A stretch of DNA of 64,000 nucleotides from Citrobacter sedlakii NBRC 105722 (GCF_000759835.1 NZ_BBNB01000014.1:62001-126000), one strand, 5' to 3'; numbered from the stretch's first letter, positions 50,511-58,401 are shown. The notes: a model not told the origin generated them from the sequence alone. Translations and numbers: made by a program.

Positions 50511-51483
50511 CCTCTTCCCTCACTCGCGCATCGACTACGTTGATATTGATCGCAACTGGCGTTGGTTCGTCATATTCCGGGTCAGCGGCCAGCTCTTTGC
50601 GGAGCTTGTCGATCTCCAGCTGCCGGCGCTCGATTTCAATCTGCTGTAGACGCTGGGCGAACTCACTGTCAGCCAGGCCGAGACGTTTCATCACCGCCTC
50701 GTACATGCGCTCACGGCTGATGGCGGTTATCTCAACGCCATTCTTACCAAGCTTCACACCGGAATATGCCAGCGCTGCCGTAGTGGGCAACTTGCGGGTA
50801 TCAGCAAAAAATGGCTGGCCTATTCCATCGCCATTGCAGCGTGGACATTCCGGGTTTGGTTCCTGCGTATGGTCATATCCATATCCGCCCACGTCCTCAG
50901 GCTCGCGACGTTTGCGTTCAACCGCTTCGATTCGCTTTTCTTCGTACTCCACGGCATCACGCCATTGGTACTGGTGACCGAAGCCCCAGCAGTAGCGGCA
51001 GCTCCCGCGGCGATACTGAGAAAGCTGGTTGGCGTCGAACGTTGCCAGTCGCCACATCTGCGCAAGCACCTCGTCTGCACTGCCGAGTGTGCGCATTAAC
51101 GATTCTTTCTGCTGCTGCGCAATCGCCTGCGCAACGTTAGGATTCGCTATGAGTTGACGACCATAGTTTGGGTCACTATATCCTGCGCGTGCAGCGGCGG
51201 CAGTGGCGTTATTGTCCTTCAGGTATTCCGCGACAAATAAACGCTGTTGGGCAGTAAGACCGTCATCATCCACCAACTCTTTTGCGCATTTTTCCTTTTG
51301 CGCAGTGCGCAGTTTTTTCTGCGCATTTTTTTGCGCACTTTGCGCAGAAGGTTTCTTGATGTAGCGGCGGGCGGTAGCGTAGTTCAGTCCCTGCGCTTCA
51401 CACCATTCCTTTGGTGATACGCCGGTTGCGGCATGTTCGGACAGGAACCGTTGCTGAAGCTCGCCCCAGTCCGGTTTTGCCAT
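50488..51483 (-). CDS. Terminase small subunit with zinc-finger-like insertion
   Basis: 331 residues. An N-terminal helix-turn-helix-like segment (VSPKEWCEAQGLNYATARRYI) and a Terminase_2-type core (LTAQQRLFVAEYLKDNNATAAAARAGYS) are present. Two paired-Cys motifs CRYC (162-165) and CPRC (213-216), separated by a charged stretch, suggest a zinc-binding insert. The segment at 46-70, rich in Ala-Gln-Lys, is encoded by clustered TGCGCA repeats that may be pac. Confidence 0.85.
   Translation of the reverse strand: MAKPDWGELQQRFLSEHAATGVSPKEWCEAQGLNYATARRYIKKPSAQSAQKNAQKKLRTAQKEKCAKELVDDDGLTAQQRLFVAEYLKDNNATAAAARAGYSDPNYGRQLIANPNVAQAIAQQQKESLMRTLGSADEVLAQMWRLATFDANQLSQYRRGSCRYCWGFGHQYQWRDAVEYEEKRIEAVERKRREPEDVGGYGYDHTQEPNPECPRCNGDGIGQPFFADTRKLPTTAALAYSGVKLGKNGVEITAISRERMYEAVMKRLGLADSEFAQRLQQIEIERRQLEIDKLRKELAADPEYDEPTPVAININVVDARVREEDGDSSDA
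51283..51346. repeat. Cluster of six TGCGCA palindromes in terS, candidate pac
   Basis: TGCGCA occurs at 51283, 51299, 51306, 51320, 51332 and 51341, spaced by A/T tracts. Phage pac sites commonly lie inside the small terminase gene and are bound by its product. Confidence 0.55.
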
Positions 51484-51593
51484 TGTTTTACTCCGTTATT
51501 TTGATTCGATGGTCGCCATAAAGTGAAATACGCTTAAGCTTTCTCAGTGAATTGACGATAATGATTCCAGTGGCTGATAGAAAAGGAAGAACA

Positions 51594-52031
51594 ATGATTA
51601 GATGTGTAACTCCCGCCTATAAAAAAATCTGGAATATTTGCGAAAATTCAGATCAAAGCGATAAGGCAGTGATTCTTATCGTTAACAGTGCTTGGGCAAA
51701 AGAAGTTGCCTTGGCTCAATTCAAAGAGGATGGGTACGACCCAATAAGCACCAAGCTGACTTCTATCAGAGAATGGATGACGCACGGCGGAGAGCTAAAC
51801 CCATCGATAATGCACATTTCTCGCGATGGCATAACAAGGTTTGACGAAGGTAGAACTCGCGCGATCGTGGCTGACGAAAAAGGCTACCATGACTATCCGA
51901 TCGCAACCACTTACCGCCACGCTATGAATCTCAAGGAGCACTGGGGCTCAGTATCGAGTGCAAAAAAGGTGTTTGATTTTACTGAGTGCTGGGATCGTAT
52001 AGATAACGCGATAATCTTAGGAAATCCATAA
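51594..52031 (+). CDS. Plus-strand moron, ParB/Srx-like motif
   Basis: 145 residues from the ATG at 51594 (AAGGAAG site, better than upstream ATGs at 51552 and 51561). The core ISRDGITRFDEGRTRAIVAD and GYHDYPIA recalls the ParB/sulfiredoxin fold, where GRxR binds a nucleotide. Otherwise not recognised. It is divergent from the terminase operon and AT-richer than the late genes. Confidence 0.6.
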   Translation: MIRCVTPAYKKIWNICENSDQSDKAVILIVNSAWAKEVALAQFKEDGYDPISTKLTSIREWMTHGGELNPSIMHISRDGITRFDEGRTRAIVADEKGYHDYPIATTYRHAMNLKEHWGSVSSAKKVFDFTECWDRIDNAIILGNP

Positions 52032-52145
52032 ATACTGGCATATGCGTTAAACGTATATGCACGTTTAAACCGATGAGGTACTCGCAACAGCACATTTCCA
52101 GCTTGTCTGTGAGTACCAGTGTTTATCTCATTAAAGGGAATAAAT

Positions 52146-52352
52146 ATGAGCATGCCGCAACCAATAGCTAACATGCTTTTGTTGCAGATGATGACCCAGC
52201 CAAAAGACATCAAACTTGCTGCAATCTATGCGTTAGGCGAAGGTAGATGCCAAGCGGATAACATTACCCAGGAACTACACAAATTAAGCCAAAGTGATGA
52301 TATAGAGATTAGAATCGCAGCCATTAAGGCACTTGGTCGGTTATATCGATAA
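52146..52352 (+). CDS. Small HEAT-repeat-like protein
   Basis: 68 residues from the ATG at 52146 (AAAGGG site). Two helical units ending KLAAIYALGEGR and EIRIAAIKALGRLY look like HEAT repeats. Unknown function. Probably in one plus-strand unit with the gene at 51594. Confidence 0.55.
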   Translation: MSMPQPIANMLLLQMMTQPKDIKLAAIYALGEGRCQADNITQELHKLSQSDDIEIRIAAIKALGRLYR

Positions 52353-52399
52353 ATACTGTGATTTCGCCATTACGATGGGTCTGCCCATGGTGATGGCAA

Positions 52400-52426
52400 T
52401 AAAAAGCCTCGCGAATTCGAGGCCTG
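52400..52426 (-). terminator. Terminator ending the 52448-52807 gene
   Basis: Minus-strand GCCTCG-AATTCG-CGAGGC followed by T5, between convergent genes. Confidence 0.85.
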
Positions 52427-52447
52427 TCCCCTTAAAACCAGTTTGAA

Positions 52448-52807
52448 TTAGTCATCATCCCTACGTAGATGAATTGAAACTGACTCCCCGCCACCGATAA
52501 ATCCGCCATAATGGTCGAATGTTCCTTCGTGTTCCAATATAGCAACCACGGCGGCCGTCTCAGTGTTATTCATCCCGAGCTCATCTGCGATCTCTTGTTT
52601 TATCTCCGTCAAATCAACGACTTTCTTGCCAATGTTTTCTAACCGATTAATCATCCCACTCCAATCATCGTTAGAAATCTCAATGATTTCCGCATTAGCA
52701 TTCATACCGACGGTAGGATCAATAACTACCCCATCGCTATTCCTTTTGTACTGAAAAATACCGGCCTGACCACCTTGGTAACCGCCTAATGTTTGTAATA
52801 CTTTCAT
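52448..52807 (-). CDS. Small protein after lysis genes, unknown
   Basis: 119 residues from the ATG at 52807 (GGAG 10 bases upstream; ATG 52813 possible). It begins KVLQTLGGYQGGQAGIFQYKR and has an acidic, helical second half. It lies at the end of the lysis cluster before a terminator. No family recognised. Confidence 0.55.
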   Translation of the reverse strand: MKVLQTLGGYQGGQAGIFQYKRNSDGVVIDPTVGMNANAEIIEISNDDWSGMINRLENIGKKVVDLTEIKQEIADELGMNNTETAAVVAILEHEGTFDHYGGFIGGGESVSIHLRRDDD

Positions 52808-52871
52808 GTGCATCCATCTCCATACAGTAAGAATGGAAATATAATCGGCACACAAGTAGAAGATCTTTAAT

Positions 52872-53102
52872 TTATAAACTCATTGCTTGCTTCTTATGGC
52901 AGTTCGCCTGCCACGTTTTGTTATGCGCCAGGATGTCGCGCTTCGTCTGCTTGTCCAGCACATCCCAGTCGTGAGCCGTGCCGTAGATGGGCTTAACCCA
53001 ATCGCAGGCCGTGTCCACTACCTCAATCCTTGCGGATCCAGTTGTCGCGCAGCTCGCGATCAACATCGTCGCCACGCATATGGTTAACAGTCTGCTGTAC
53101 AT
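52872..53102 (-). CDS. Rz1-like outer-membrane spanin lipoprotein
   Basis: 76 residues with a lipoprotein signal (lipobox LIASC, Cys18). The start lies 80 bases inside the Rz-like gene in another frame, the arrangement of two-component spanins. It would join the inner-membrane spanin across the periplasm to fuse membranes in the last step of lysis. Confidence 0.78.
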   Translation of the reverse strand: MYSRLLTICVATMLIASCATTGSARIEVVDTACDWVKPIYGTAHDWDVLDKQTKRDILAHNKTWQANCHKKQAMSL

Positions 53103-53292
53103 TACTGGCCTCTTTCGTTACTTCCACCCGGCGCTCTGCTACCGCTACCGTTGCTGCGGCGTTCTCTTCGGTGCGCTGCTTGTCTGCTTTGGCTTCCGCT
53201 GTGCTGGTGCCGCGCGCATGGCCGAAACCAAAAGCACCAGCGATAGCTGCAATCACCGCTGTGGCCAGCCCGATAATCATTTCAATTCCCAT
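53023..53292 (-). CDS. Rz-like inner-membrane spanin
   Basis: 89 residues from the ATG at 53292 (GAGG site). An N-terminal transmembrane helix (about 3-23) is followed by a charged coiled coil (KADKQRTEENAAATVAVAERR). It directly follows the endolysin and overlaps the Rz1-like frame. Confidence 0.78.
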   Translation of the reverse strand: MGIEMIIGLATAVIAAIAGAFGFGHARGTSTAEAKADKQRTEENAAATVAVAERRVEVTKEASNVQQTVNHMRGDDVDRELRDNWIRKD

Positions 53293-53299
53293 AGCAGCC

Positions 53300-53929
53300 T
53301 CACACCAGCACGGCTTTTGCCAGATTGAACCGACGACGGCGGTCATCAAGACCGTTTTTACCGCCGTTGATGATGATCGTGATACGTTCCACATCGCCGG
53401 AATACACAAGGCATCCGCTGGTGGCAAAGAACCACGCTGCGGAACGCGCTGCATTTTCGTCCTGCTCCAGCAACTCCGGCTGAGTAACCAGATCCAGTTT
53501 TAGCGCCAGGCCGCATTTGCGATAGTTGATTAACCCTGTGATTTGCTTCAGCCCGCGCCCGCGATATTTCCACCCGTCACCGGCAACCTGATTGCCCAGG
53601 TTCTTTTTGCCCCACTCGCCGCCGTAAACCAGGTTAGCAATCGCTTTCTGATTTGCCGGTTGCGTTGCCGTTCTGCCGAGCGCGGCGGCCTGCTGTGCCG
53701 TGATACGGTGCTTGCCGAATACGGGAACAAGACGATCGGCTGTGTAGTTCAGGCTTTCCACCAGCTTTTCATACCCGCCGGACTCATGCCCCATCTGCGC
53801 TATGAACATGGACTGATCGAGCGGCGCAGTGATGCCGAATTCTTTCATTGCCGTGTCGATATGCGGAAACCAGCGCGCGGCCAGTCCGACGCTTATACCA
53901 GCCGCCAGATGAAATTGTTGTTGATTCAT
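53300..53929 (-). CDS. Endolysin, GH19 chitinase-like
   Basis: 209-residue lysozyme of glycosidase family 19. A candidate catalytic Glu is at position 49 (FIAQMGHESGGY), and the YRGRGLKQITGLINYR block is present. No signal peptide, so export depends on a holin. It lies downstream of the holin genes. Confidence 0.88.
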   Translation of the reverse strand: MNQQQFHLAAGISVGLAARWFPHIDTAMKEFGITAPLDQSMFIAQMGHESGGYEKLVESLNYTADRLVPVFGKHRITAQQAAALGRTATQPANQKAIANLVYGGEWGKKNLGNQVAGDGWKYRGRGLKQITGLINYRKCGLALKLDLVTQPELLEQDENAARSAAWFFATSGCLVYSGDVERITIIINGGKNGLDDRRRRFNLAKAVLV

Positions 53930-54056
53930 TTGATTACCCCGATATTGAGGCAGGACAAAAAACTACTGACAAAGTGTGATGTAATAAATGCGAAATAGAG
54001 TTTGACTAAAGTCGATACTCCACCTCATTAGAACAACACCAGGCCTCGAACTTTCA

Positions 54057-54088
54057 GGGAAGCGGAGATGTCGCGCTTCCCTTTTTTA
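54057..54088 (+). terminator. Plus-strand hairpin in front of the endolysin gene
   Basis: GGGAAGCG-9-CGCTTCCC followed by T6 on the plus strand, in the 156-bp gap between holin and endolysin. No plus-strand gene ends here; it would stop antisense transcription entering the holin genes. Confidence 0.65.
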
Positions 54089-54367
54089 TTTCTGAAGAAT
54101 GTTGATTAAACGTGCCACGTTTCCCCGAGCCCAAAGCACGGCGGCGCAAATCAGGATATTAATGATGACCACCATCCAGTGTGATTCCTGGTAGAGGCCG
54201 AACAGATAGCGGAATGGGATGCTGGCATAAACCAGTACAGTGAAATAAGCGAGTAGAGAAACTATTGGGCGATGCCTGGCACCATCACGCTGGTAAAACA
54301 TCAGAGCGAGAACGATGACCGCGCAAATACCAGCATTGATCATCGCTGAAGGATCACTTGTTACCAT
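54086..54367 (-). CDS. Holin, 3-TM type
   Basis: 93 residues from the ATG at 54367. Three hydrophobic segments (about 9-26, 38-57, 67-85) match the putative 3TM holin family (Phage_holin_3). It overlaps the upstream holin-like gene by 14 bases. It may be the holin or the antiholin of the pair. Confidence 0.72.
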   Translation of the reverse strand: MVTSDPSAMINAGICAVIVLALMFYQRDGARHRPIVSLLAYFTVLVYASIPFRYLFGLYQESHWMVVIINILICAAVLWARGNVARLINILQK

Positions 54368-54749
54368 TGCTGGCCCCTCCTCCGCGCAATCTCGAAAGCA
54401 TACTGAACAAGCTTCCCAAATCCTGACTGTTGATGAAGGTAAGAAGTTTGATAGCCAACGCAGCCACTGCCACAGCGCCGAGAGCATCAAGCGGCCTGTC
54501 ACTGTAACCTGTCCACTTGGCAAGGTACGAACCAACAAGCCCTGCTCCGAGAACGCCAACAATAAACGACGTCACGAAATAGCAAACCAACTTTATCCTG
54601 CTGATGTTTGCTGCTGTCGCTACGTAGAACACGGCCCCTGCGAAAGCGCCAAACACCACGCCATAATCAATACCGGTTGCGATGCCAAAAACACTGGCAC
54701 CCATAAGCCCACCAGCGGCAACCGTAGTGCCAGAAACAGGATCGGACAT
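54354..54749 (-). CDS. Second holin-like membrane protein
   Basis: 131 residues with three membrane segments (about 10-45, 54-76, 88-105) and a soluble C-terminal tail (LRGGGASNGNK). It resembles class II/P2 Y-type or putative lambdoid holins. It is first in the lysis cassette. Confidence 0.7.
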   Translation of the reverse strand: MSDPVSGTTVAAGGLMGASVFGIATGIDYGVVFGAFAGAVFYVATAANISRIKLVCYFVTSFIVGVLGAGLVGSYLAKWTGYSDRPLDALGAVAVAALAIKLLTFINSQDLGSLFSMLSRLRGGGASNGNK

Positions 54750-54793
54750 TTAGCCCCCTCTATTGCTGTGAGTCCTCTCAGTACGAGGGGAAA

Positions 54794-54822
54794 TAAAAAA
54801 GGCCGCCCGGAGGCAGCCTGAT
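54794..54822 (-). terminator. Terminator upstream of lysis genes
   Basis: Minus-strand GGCTGCC-TCCG-GGCGGCC with T6, nearly identical to the one at 46662-46690. A plausible late-promoter terminator that Q antiterminates. Confidence 0.88.
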
Positions 54823-54836
54823 CAAAAATAAGTTTT

Positions 54837-55025
54837 TTAACCTGGTGGATCTAACGGACCAGCCAGGATACTGACTTCACTGTTGTGACAAATTGCATCA
54901 TCCCGGGTTAAGTGCCATACGCCAGGTACAATTTCGCCGGTTGATATATCTTCGAACTCTTCACTCTTGAAATATGCCACCTGGACAGAGTCAACGTGCT
55001 TAATCCAGTAGAACCCTTCCTGCAT
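54837..55025 (-). CDS. Small protein between tRNAs and lysis genes, unknown
   Basis: 62 residues, acidic, starting QEGFYWIKHVDSVQVAYFKS; the phrase VWHLTRDDA and composition recall small phage DUF551-like or EaA-like proteins, but I cannot assign a family. It ends 15 bases before a terminator. Confidence 0.5.
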   Translation of the reverse strand: MQEGFYWIKHVDSVQVAYFKSEEFEDISTGEIVPGVWHLTRDDAICHNSEVSILAGPLDPPG

Positions 55026-55253
55026 AGGTCACCTCATCACTGATAGAGTAGACAGTATAGCGGTACGGCAACGTCATAGCAGACTGAATAATAGATGTGT
55101 TTAAACAAACCGGCATTAATATGAGGCACTCCATCCAACAAACCACCCACGGTTGTACGGATATTAACGGAGTGCTTTTGGATGAGCGCTGAACCCAAAG
55201 ATCAGTATTTTTACACAGCAATTTTGCAAAAAGCAGCGCCCATTCAAAACTTG

Positions 55254-55325
55254 AGCGGTCAGCGGGAATCGAACCCGCATCATCAGTCTGGAAGGCTGAG
55301 GTAATAGACATTATACGATGACCGC
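55254..55325 (-). tRNA. Phage tRNA-Gly (anticodon UCC)
   Basis: 72 bases to the discriminator. The sequence is close to host tRNA-Gly(UCC): GCGGTCA/TGACCGC acceptor stem, D arm, anticodon loop CUUCCAG with one mismatch at the stem top, and T arm GCGGGTTCGATTCCCGC. The following bases are CAA, so CCA must be added after transcription. It reads GGA/GGG, rare in the host. Confidence 0.9.
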
Positions 55326-55326
55326 A

Positions 55327-55403
55327 TGGTCCGCCATCGAGGATTCGAACCCCGAACCACAGAGGTAGAAGCTCCGTGCTCTTTCCAGTTAAGCTAATGG
55401 CGG
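55327..55403 (-). tRNA. Phage tRNA-Arg (anticodon UCU)
   Basis: 77 bases with encoded CCA. The acceptor stem is CCGCCAT/ATGGCGG, discriminator A, anticodon loop CUUCUAC and T arm CGGGGTTCGAATCCTCG. It reads AGA/AGG, the rarest host Arg codons. One base separates it from the tRNA-Gly gene. Confidence 0.92.
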
Positions 55404-55727
55404 AAAAAATTGACCAGTGAAGTCCACTGGTCATGGGTCATGCTGTTGTCTCTGCGAAACGGGTGTATCCCCACCCAGTGTTTTCAGTATCGAGAGCATT
55501 ATCAAATGCCATATTAACTATAGCATCGCAGAAAAAAGTCATACTGATAATTCCCAATGACTCACTTCTGAAAGGCTCTATGGTTGTATTGCCTTGTACA
55601 TAGCGCAAAAAATACCGATTGGCAGACTTAGAAATAGAAAACCCCGCACGATGGCGAGGCTTGAATTTGTTTGGTCGATGATTGAAGCTATGGCGACGAT
55701 ATCAGATTTACTCAAAATATATGCTAT
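55404..55727. other. Probable late promoter region between Q and tRNAs
   Basis: 324 bp without a gene between antiterminator Q and the late operon, where lambdoid phages carry the late promoter and qut site. A perfect hairpin GACCAGTG-5-CACTGGTC lies at 55411-55431. A minus-strand terminator (CCTCGC-6-GCGGGG with TTTTCTATTT) at about 55637-55660 follows the Q gene. The promoter itself was not identified with confidence. Confidence 0.5.
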
Positions 55728-56417
55728 TTAATTGACTTTTGCAATACCCTGCTGTGAAAAGGTCGCTTTTTGTTGTGATCTTGTTTTCACCAGACAAAGC
55801 AGAGATTCGGTATCAAGCCTTTTAAAGAGGTGATACATTGTGCGCCAGTAATTACTATAGTTTTTGCTCCAGTTATCTGGCTTAACACCCACCAGCGCAG
55901 CCAGATCGCCATACTGATACACATCCTTACCGGCCAACTCAGCTTTCACATCCTGCGCCGCCAGCCAGATTAACTGGCGCAGCCGCTCCATCGTTTTCTT
56001 CGCCACCCGCTTACCTTCCAGTTGCTGACTGAACTGTTCCCACGCCGATCGAGTTATTACCACCTGATGGTCCCAGTTAATGTTCTCGCTGTAGTTCCAT
56101 AGCAACCAGGCTTTCTGGTGCTCTTCGAGGGACAGCAGCGCGCGGCGCCATGATGCGGTTGAGTATTCAACTGGCTGCACCAGCGGAATTGCACTCCCTT
56201 TCGCCAATGATTGCTTGCCGGGGATCGGAGGGTTATTCAGCGTTATCAATTTTCCGGTCACTTCATCCCGGATGCGCTGTTTTTTTCGTGGATAGTTCTT
56301 CGTATCGAACTGGGCGTTCTCCAACCATGCCATCAGCTGCCCTTTCGTGGCGCCACTCAGATCTGCTATCGCTACAATGAGCTGCTGGCGCACATATTCC
56401 AGATATTGTGTGTTCAT
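55728..56417 (-). CDS. Late antiterminator Q (phage 82 type)
   Basis: 229-residue basic protein of the Phage_antiter_Q/82-type family (ATKGQLMAWLENAQFD, WLLWNYSENINWDHQ). It lets polymerase from the late promoter ignore terminators, several of which interrupt the late operon here. It is the last early gene; ATGA overlap with the ylcG-like gene. Confidence 0.85.
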   Translation of the reverse strand: MNTQYLEYVRQQLIVAIADLSGATKGQLMAWLENAQFDTKNYPRKKQRIRDEVTGKLITLNNPPIPGKQSLAKGSAIPLVQPVEYSTASWRRALLSLEEHQKAWLLWNYSENINWDHQVVITRSAWEQFSQQLEGKRVAKKTMERLRQLIWLAAQDVKAELAGKDVYQYGDLAALVGVKPDNWSKNYSNYWRTMYHLFKRLDTESLLCLVKTRSQQKATFSQQGIAKVN

Positions 56418-56554
56418 TGCGTGGCTCCTGCTGAAAGGTAGATGCGAATAAAATTCCGGAGGATGCGGTAATCCACCAGCACCGAACCCCGGCGCCGGTA
56501 TATGCGAAGCCGTGTCCAGCGCATGCGGATCGCCTCAATCAGTTCTGATGTCAT
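56414..56554 (-). CDS. ylcG: YlcG-family small protein
   Basis: 46-residue basic protein ([20 protein letters not shown]) overlapping the rusA stop and the Q start by ATGA on both sides. E. coli prophage DLP12 has a YlcG protein of like size and sequence in the same place between rusA and Q. Function unknown. Confidence 0.8.
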   Translation of the reverse strand: MTSELIEAIRMRWTRLRIYRRRGSVLVDYRILRNFIRIYLSAGATQ

Positions 56555-56913
56555 AAGTCCCCCAGTTCGGTGATAGTCAGCTCCAGCCTGCCGTCCCTGA
56601 CGACTGGCATCCGTATTACGCGGTAGTCGTCCACCTGCTGGTCGTCCTGCCAGAAACCTGATTTCGTCAGCGCGTCGAATGCGGCCTTCTGCAGGTTGTC
56701 CAGGTCACGGCGGCGGCGGTCAGGCATATGGCACTCAATGCAGATCTTTACCGGACCGGTGATGCCGATATCCAGCAGTTGGCCTTTAATGATTTGGGCT
56801 ACGCGATCGCGGTAAGCCTGGCCTTCCGTACTGATGTGGGTACGCCCGCGGTTGTGCCGGTAATAACGGTTATTACTTGGCGGCCACGGCAAGGAAATTC
56901 TGTACTCGCTCAC
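56551..56913 (-). CDS. rusA: RusA Holliday junction resolvase
   Basis: 120-residue endonuclease that resolves four-way junctions. The [21 protein letters not shown] and [22 protein letters not shown] blocks, with the catalytic Asp residues, are intact. The GTG at 56913 gives exactly the DLP12 RusA length; it overlaps the YbcO-like stop by 4 bases. Confidence 0.93.
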   Translation of the reverse strand: MSEYRISLPWPPSNNRYYRHNRGRTHISTEGQAYRDRVAQIIKGQLLDIGITGPVKICIECHMPDRRRRDLDNLQKAAFDALTKSGFWQDDQQVDDYRVIRMPVVRDGRLELTITELGDL

Positions 56914-57200
56914 GTCTTTACCTTCCCTTCTTTCAGCCAAATAACCTGCGTACGGGCCATGCCCTCCAGCGCACACTCCTTTGCATAATCCGCATCAACC
57001 CGGCGGGTGCGGCGATCAATTTCGTCGTGACAGCTGCTGCATGCGATGGTGGCAATCAGATCAGGCGGTTTAATGCCGGTACCGCATAGGCCGGCCAGGC
57101 GGATATGTGCCAGCACGCTCGTTTCTGGGTTTCCGTTGCATACTCCGGGGATCCGCACCTGACATTCGCGGCCGCGCGCCGCTTTGCGTAAATCCGCCAT
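56910..57200 (-). CDS. ybcO: DUF1364 nuclease, YbcO-like
   Basis: 96 residues from the ATG at 57200, almost identical to DLP12 YbcO. An HNH-like zinc nuclease fold is expected: Cys residues in [12 protein letters not shown] and CSSCHDEID with the conserved VLAHIR. The longer in-frame start at 57257 is rejected for overlapping the gene upstream. Confidence 0.9.
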   Translation of the reverse strand: MADLRKAARGRECQVRIPGVCNGNPETSVLAHIRLAGLCGTGIKPPDLIATIACSSCHDEIDRRTRRVDADYAKECALEGMARTQVIWLKEGKVKT

Positions 57201-57202
57201 GC

Positions 57203-57409
57203 TCACCCCCAGACCTTTTGGCGGTAAGTTCTCGGCGTCCGCGCCGGATGTAAGCATTCAGGTAATTTCGCGCTGACGGTCCACGTGACGTAATCGGGAT
57301 TCAGGCTGCGCTCAACCCTCACGCCGCGGCGCCTGTATTCCGCCACCAGATCGTCGGCCTGCTGCGTGGTGCATTCGGTGTGCTGAAAATATGAATATTT
57401 CATCCCCAT
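57203..57409 (-). CDS. Small nin-region protein, unknown
   Basis: 68 residues. The ATG at 57409 shares bases with the DUF1367 stop (TGATG), with a second ATG two codons on. It ends 2 bases before ybcO. It begins GMKYSYFQHTECTTQQADDLV. Position is that of small nin-region genes; function unknown. Confidence 0.65.
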   Translation of the reverse strand: MGMKYSYFQHTECTTQQADDLVAEYRRRGVRVERSLNPDYVTWTVSAKLPECLHPARTPRTYRQKVWG

Positions 57410-58005
57410 CACCCCGCAAAGCTCATAAGCTGGGCCGCGGCGTTCTCGGCTTCCTCCTGCGTGCGGAACGTGCGGGACAGTATCCAGCGCCAGAGAACGT
57501 CGAGCGCGGCTTTGTACAATTGCTGGAACTCGGTTTCGTCCATATTGGCAAATGCAATGCTGCGAGGATACTTGCGGAGGGTGCCGTCCGGTAGCTGGAT
57601 AGCGTCGTAGTGGCCGGACTCGATGGTCACCCACGCACGATAAGCGTCAAAGGATTTGCAGGCACTGATGCTGCCGGCGCGCTTATCAGCGATGCGATCG
57701 AGATACTGCTCGGCGGCGTCAAGAAGTGCGCCCTCATTCCCCCCATAGGAAGCAAGGAATTTTGCGTAGCCGGTCACCAGCTTGCGTTCGTTGGATGAGA
57801 TCGCGCCGCCGGTAGGCTCCCAGTATTCGAAGCCCAGATTCAGCAGAGCGAAGAAGCGGCGATGAAACGCAGGATTGCGTACCTGTTTGAAGTCGGCCAC
57901 CAGCACGGCGCCGAGCTTAATTTTTGATTGCAGTAAATCGCTGGTCTCCGGCGTAGCCGGGATCAGGATCCCTGAGGACTGTTTGATAAGTTGTAATTGC
58001 GCCAT
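57409..58005 (-). CDS. DUF1367 family protein
   Basis: 198-residue protein common in nin regions of Salmonella and E. coli lambdoid prophages, in the place of NinB. It starts AQLQLIKQSSGILIPATPE and ends AAAQLMSFAG, the usual termini of DUF1367 proteins as I remember them. It may be a recombination mediator by position; no motif proves this. Confidence 0.82.
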   Translation of the reverse strand: MAQLQLIKQSSGILIPATPETSDLLQSKIKLGAVLVADFKQVRNPAFHRRFFALLNLGFEYWEPTGGAISSNERKLVTGYAKFLASYGGNEGALLDAAEQYLDRIADKRAGSISACKSFDAYRAWVTIESGHYDAIQLPDGTLRKYPRSIAFANMDETEFQQLYKAALDVLWRWILSRTFRTQEEAENAAAQLMSFAG

Positions 58006-58039
58006 GGTTTTCCCCGTGGCGCAGCAGGTTAACGGCTGT

Positions 58040-58288
58040 TCAGACCGTTGATTTCATATTATCAGAAGGTGGTGTTACCCGGTAGCCGAGACGATTAATA
58101 AATTTCATAAACCCATTGGGAGTAAAGACCTCTTCATCATCCAGCAATGGGCGCATAGATACCATGCCGTTCACACGATAGATAAGATGCCTGCCTGATG
58201 AAGGAAAGCTAAACAACACGCAGCCATCAGACCGTCTGACAATGTCATACCAGTTATCTTCTGATGTGTGGAATGCTGAATCACTCAC
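58040..58288 (-). CDS. Small protein in LexA-controlled dinI-like operon, unknown
   Basis: 82 residues from GTG at 58288 (AAGGGAG about 10 bases upstream). A start at 58360 would lack a site. The text LFSFPSSGRHLIYRVNGMVS and FTPNGFMKFINRLGYRV shows a compact alpha/beta protein. It lies downstream of a dinI-like pseudogene and may be SOS-induced. Confidence 0.6.
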   Translation of the reverse strand: MSDSAFHTSEDNWYDIVRRSDGCVLFSFPSSGRHLIYRVNGMVSMRPLLDDEEVFTPNGFMKFINRLGYRVTPPSDNMKSTV

Positions 58289-58400
58289 TTTCTTTTCTCC
58301 CTTCGAGCGACATACAGACGCGATTAAAAATGTCGGCAGCAGCATCAAAGGTATACACATTGCGGTATTCGGATAAATGCGCGCCAGCCCTAAGCGCTAT
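58281..58400 (-). pseudogene. Open frame lacking a start codon, possible dead antirepressor
   Basis: 39 sense codons (ALRAGAHLSEYRNVYTFDAA..., ending GRKESE) that overlap the next gene by 8 bases as coupled genes do. The codon expected to start it is ATA at 58400, one base after the original dinI-like stop; ATG would need one change. Gifsy phages carry a LexA-controlled dinI-gfoA antirepressor operon, so this may be its remnant. No ATG before codon 30. Confidence 0.4.
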
Positions 58401-58401
58401 G

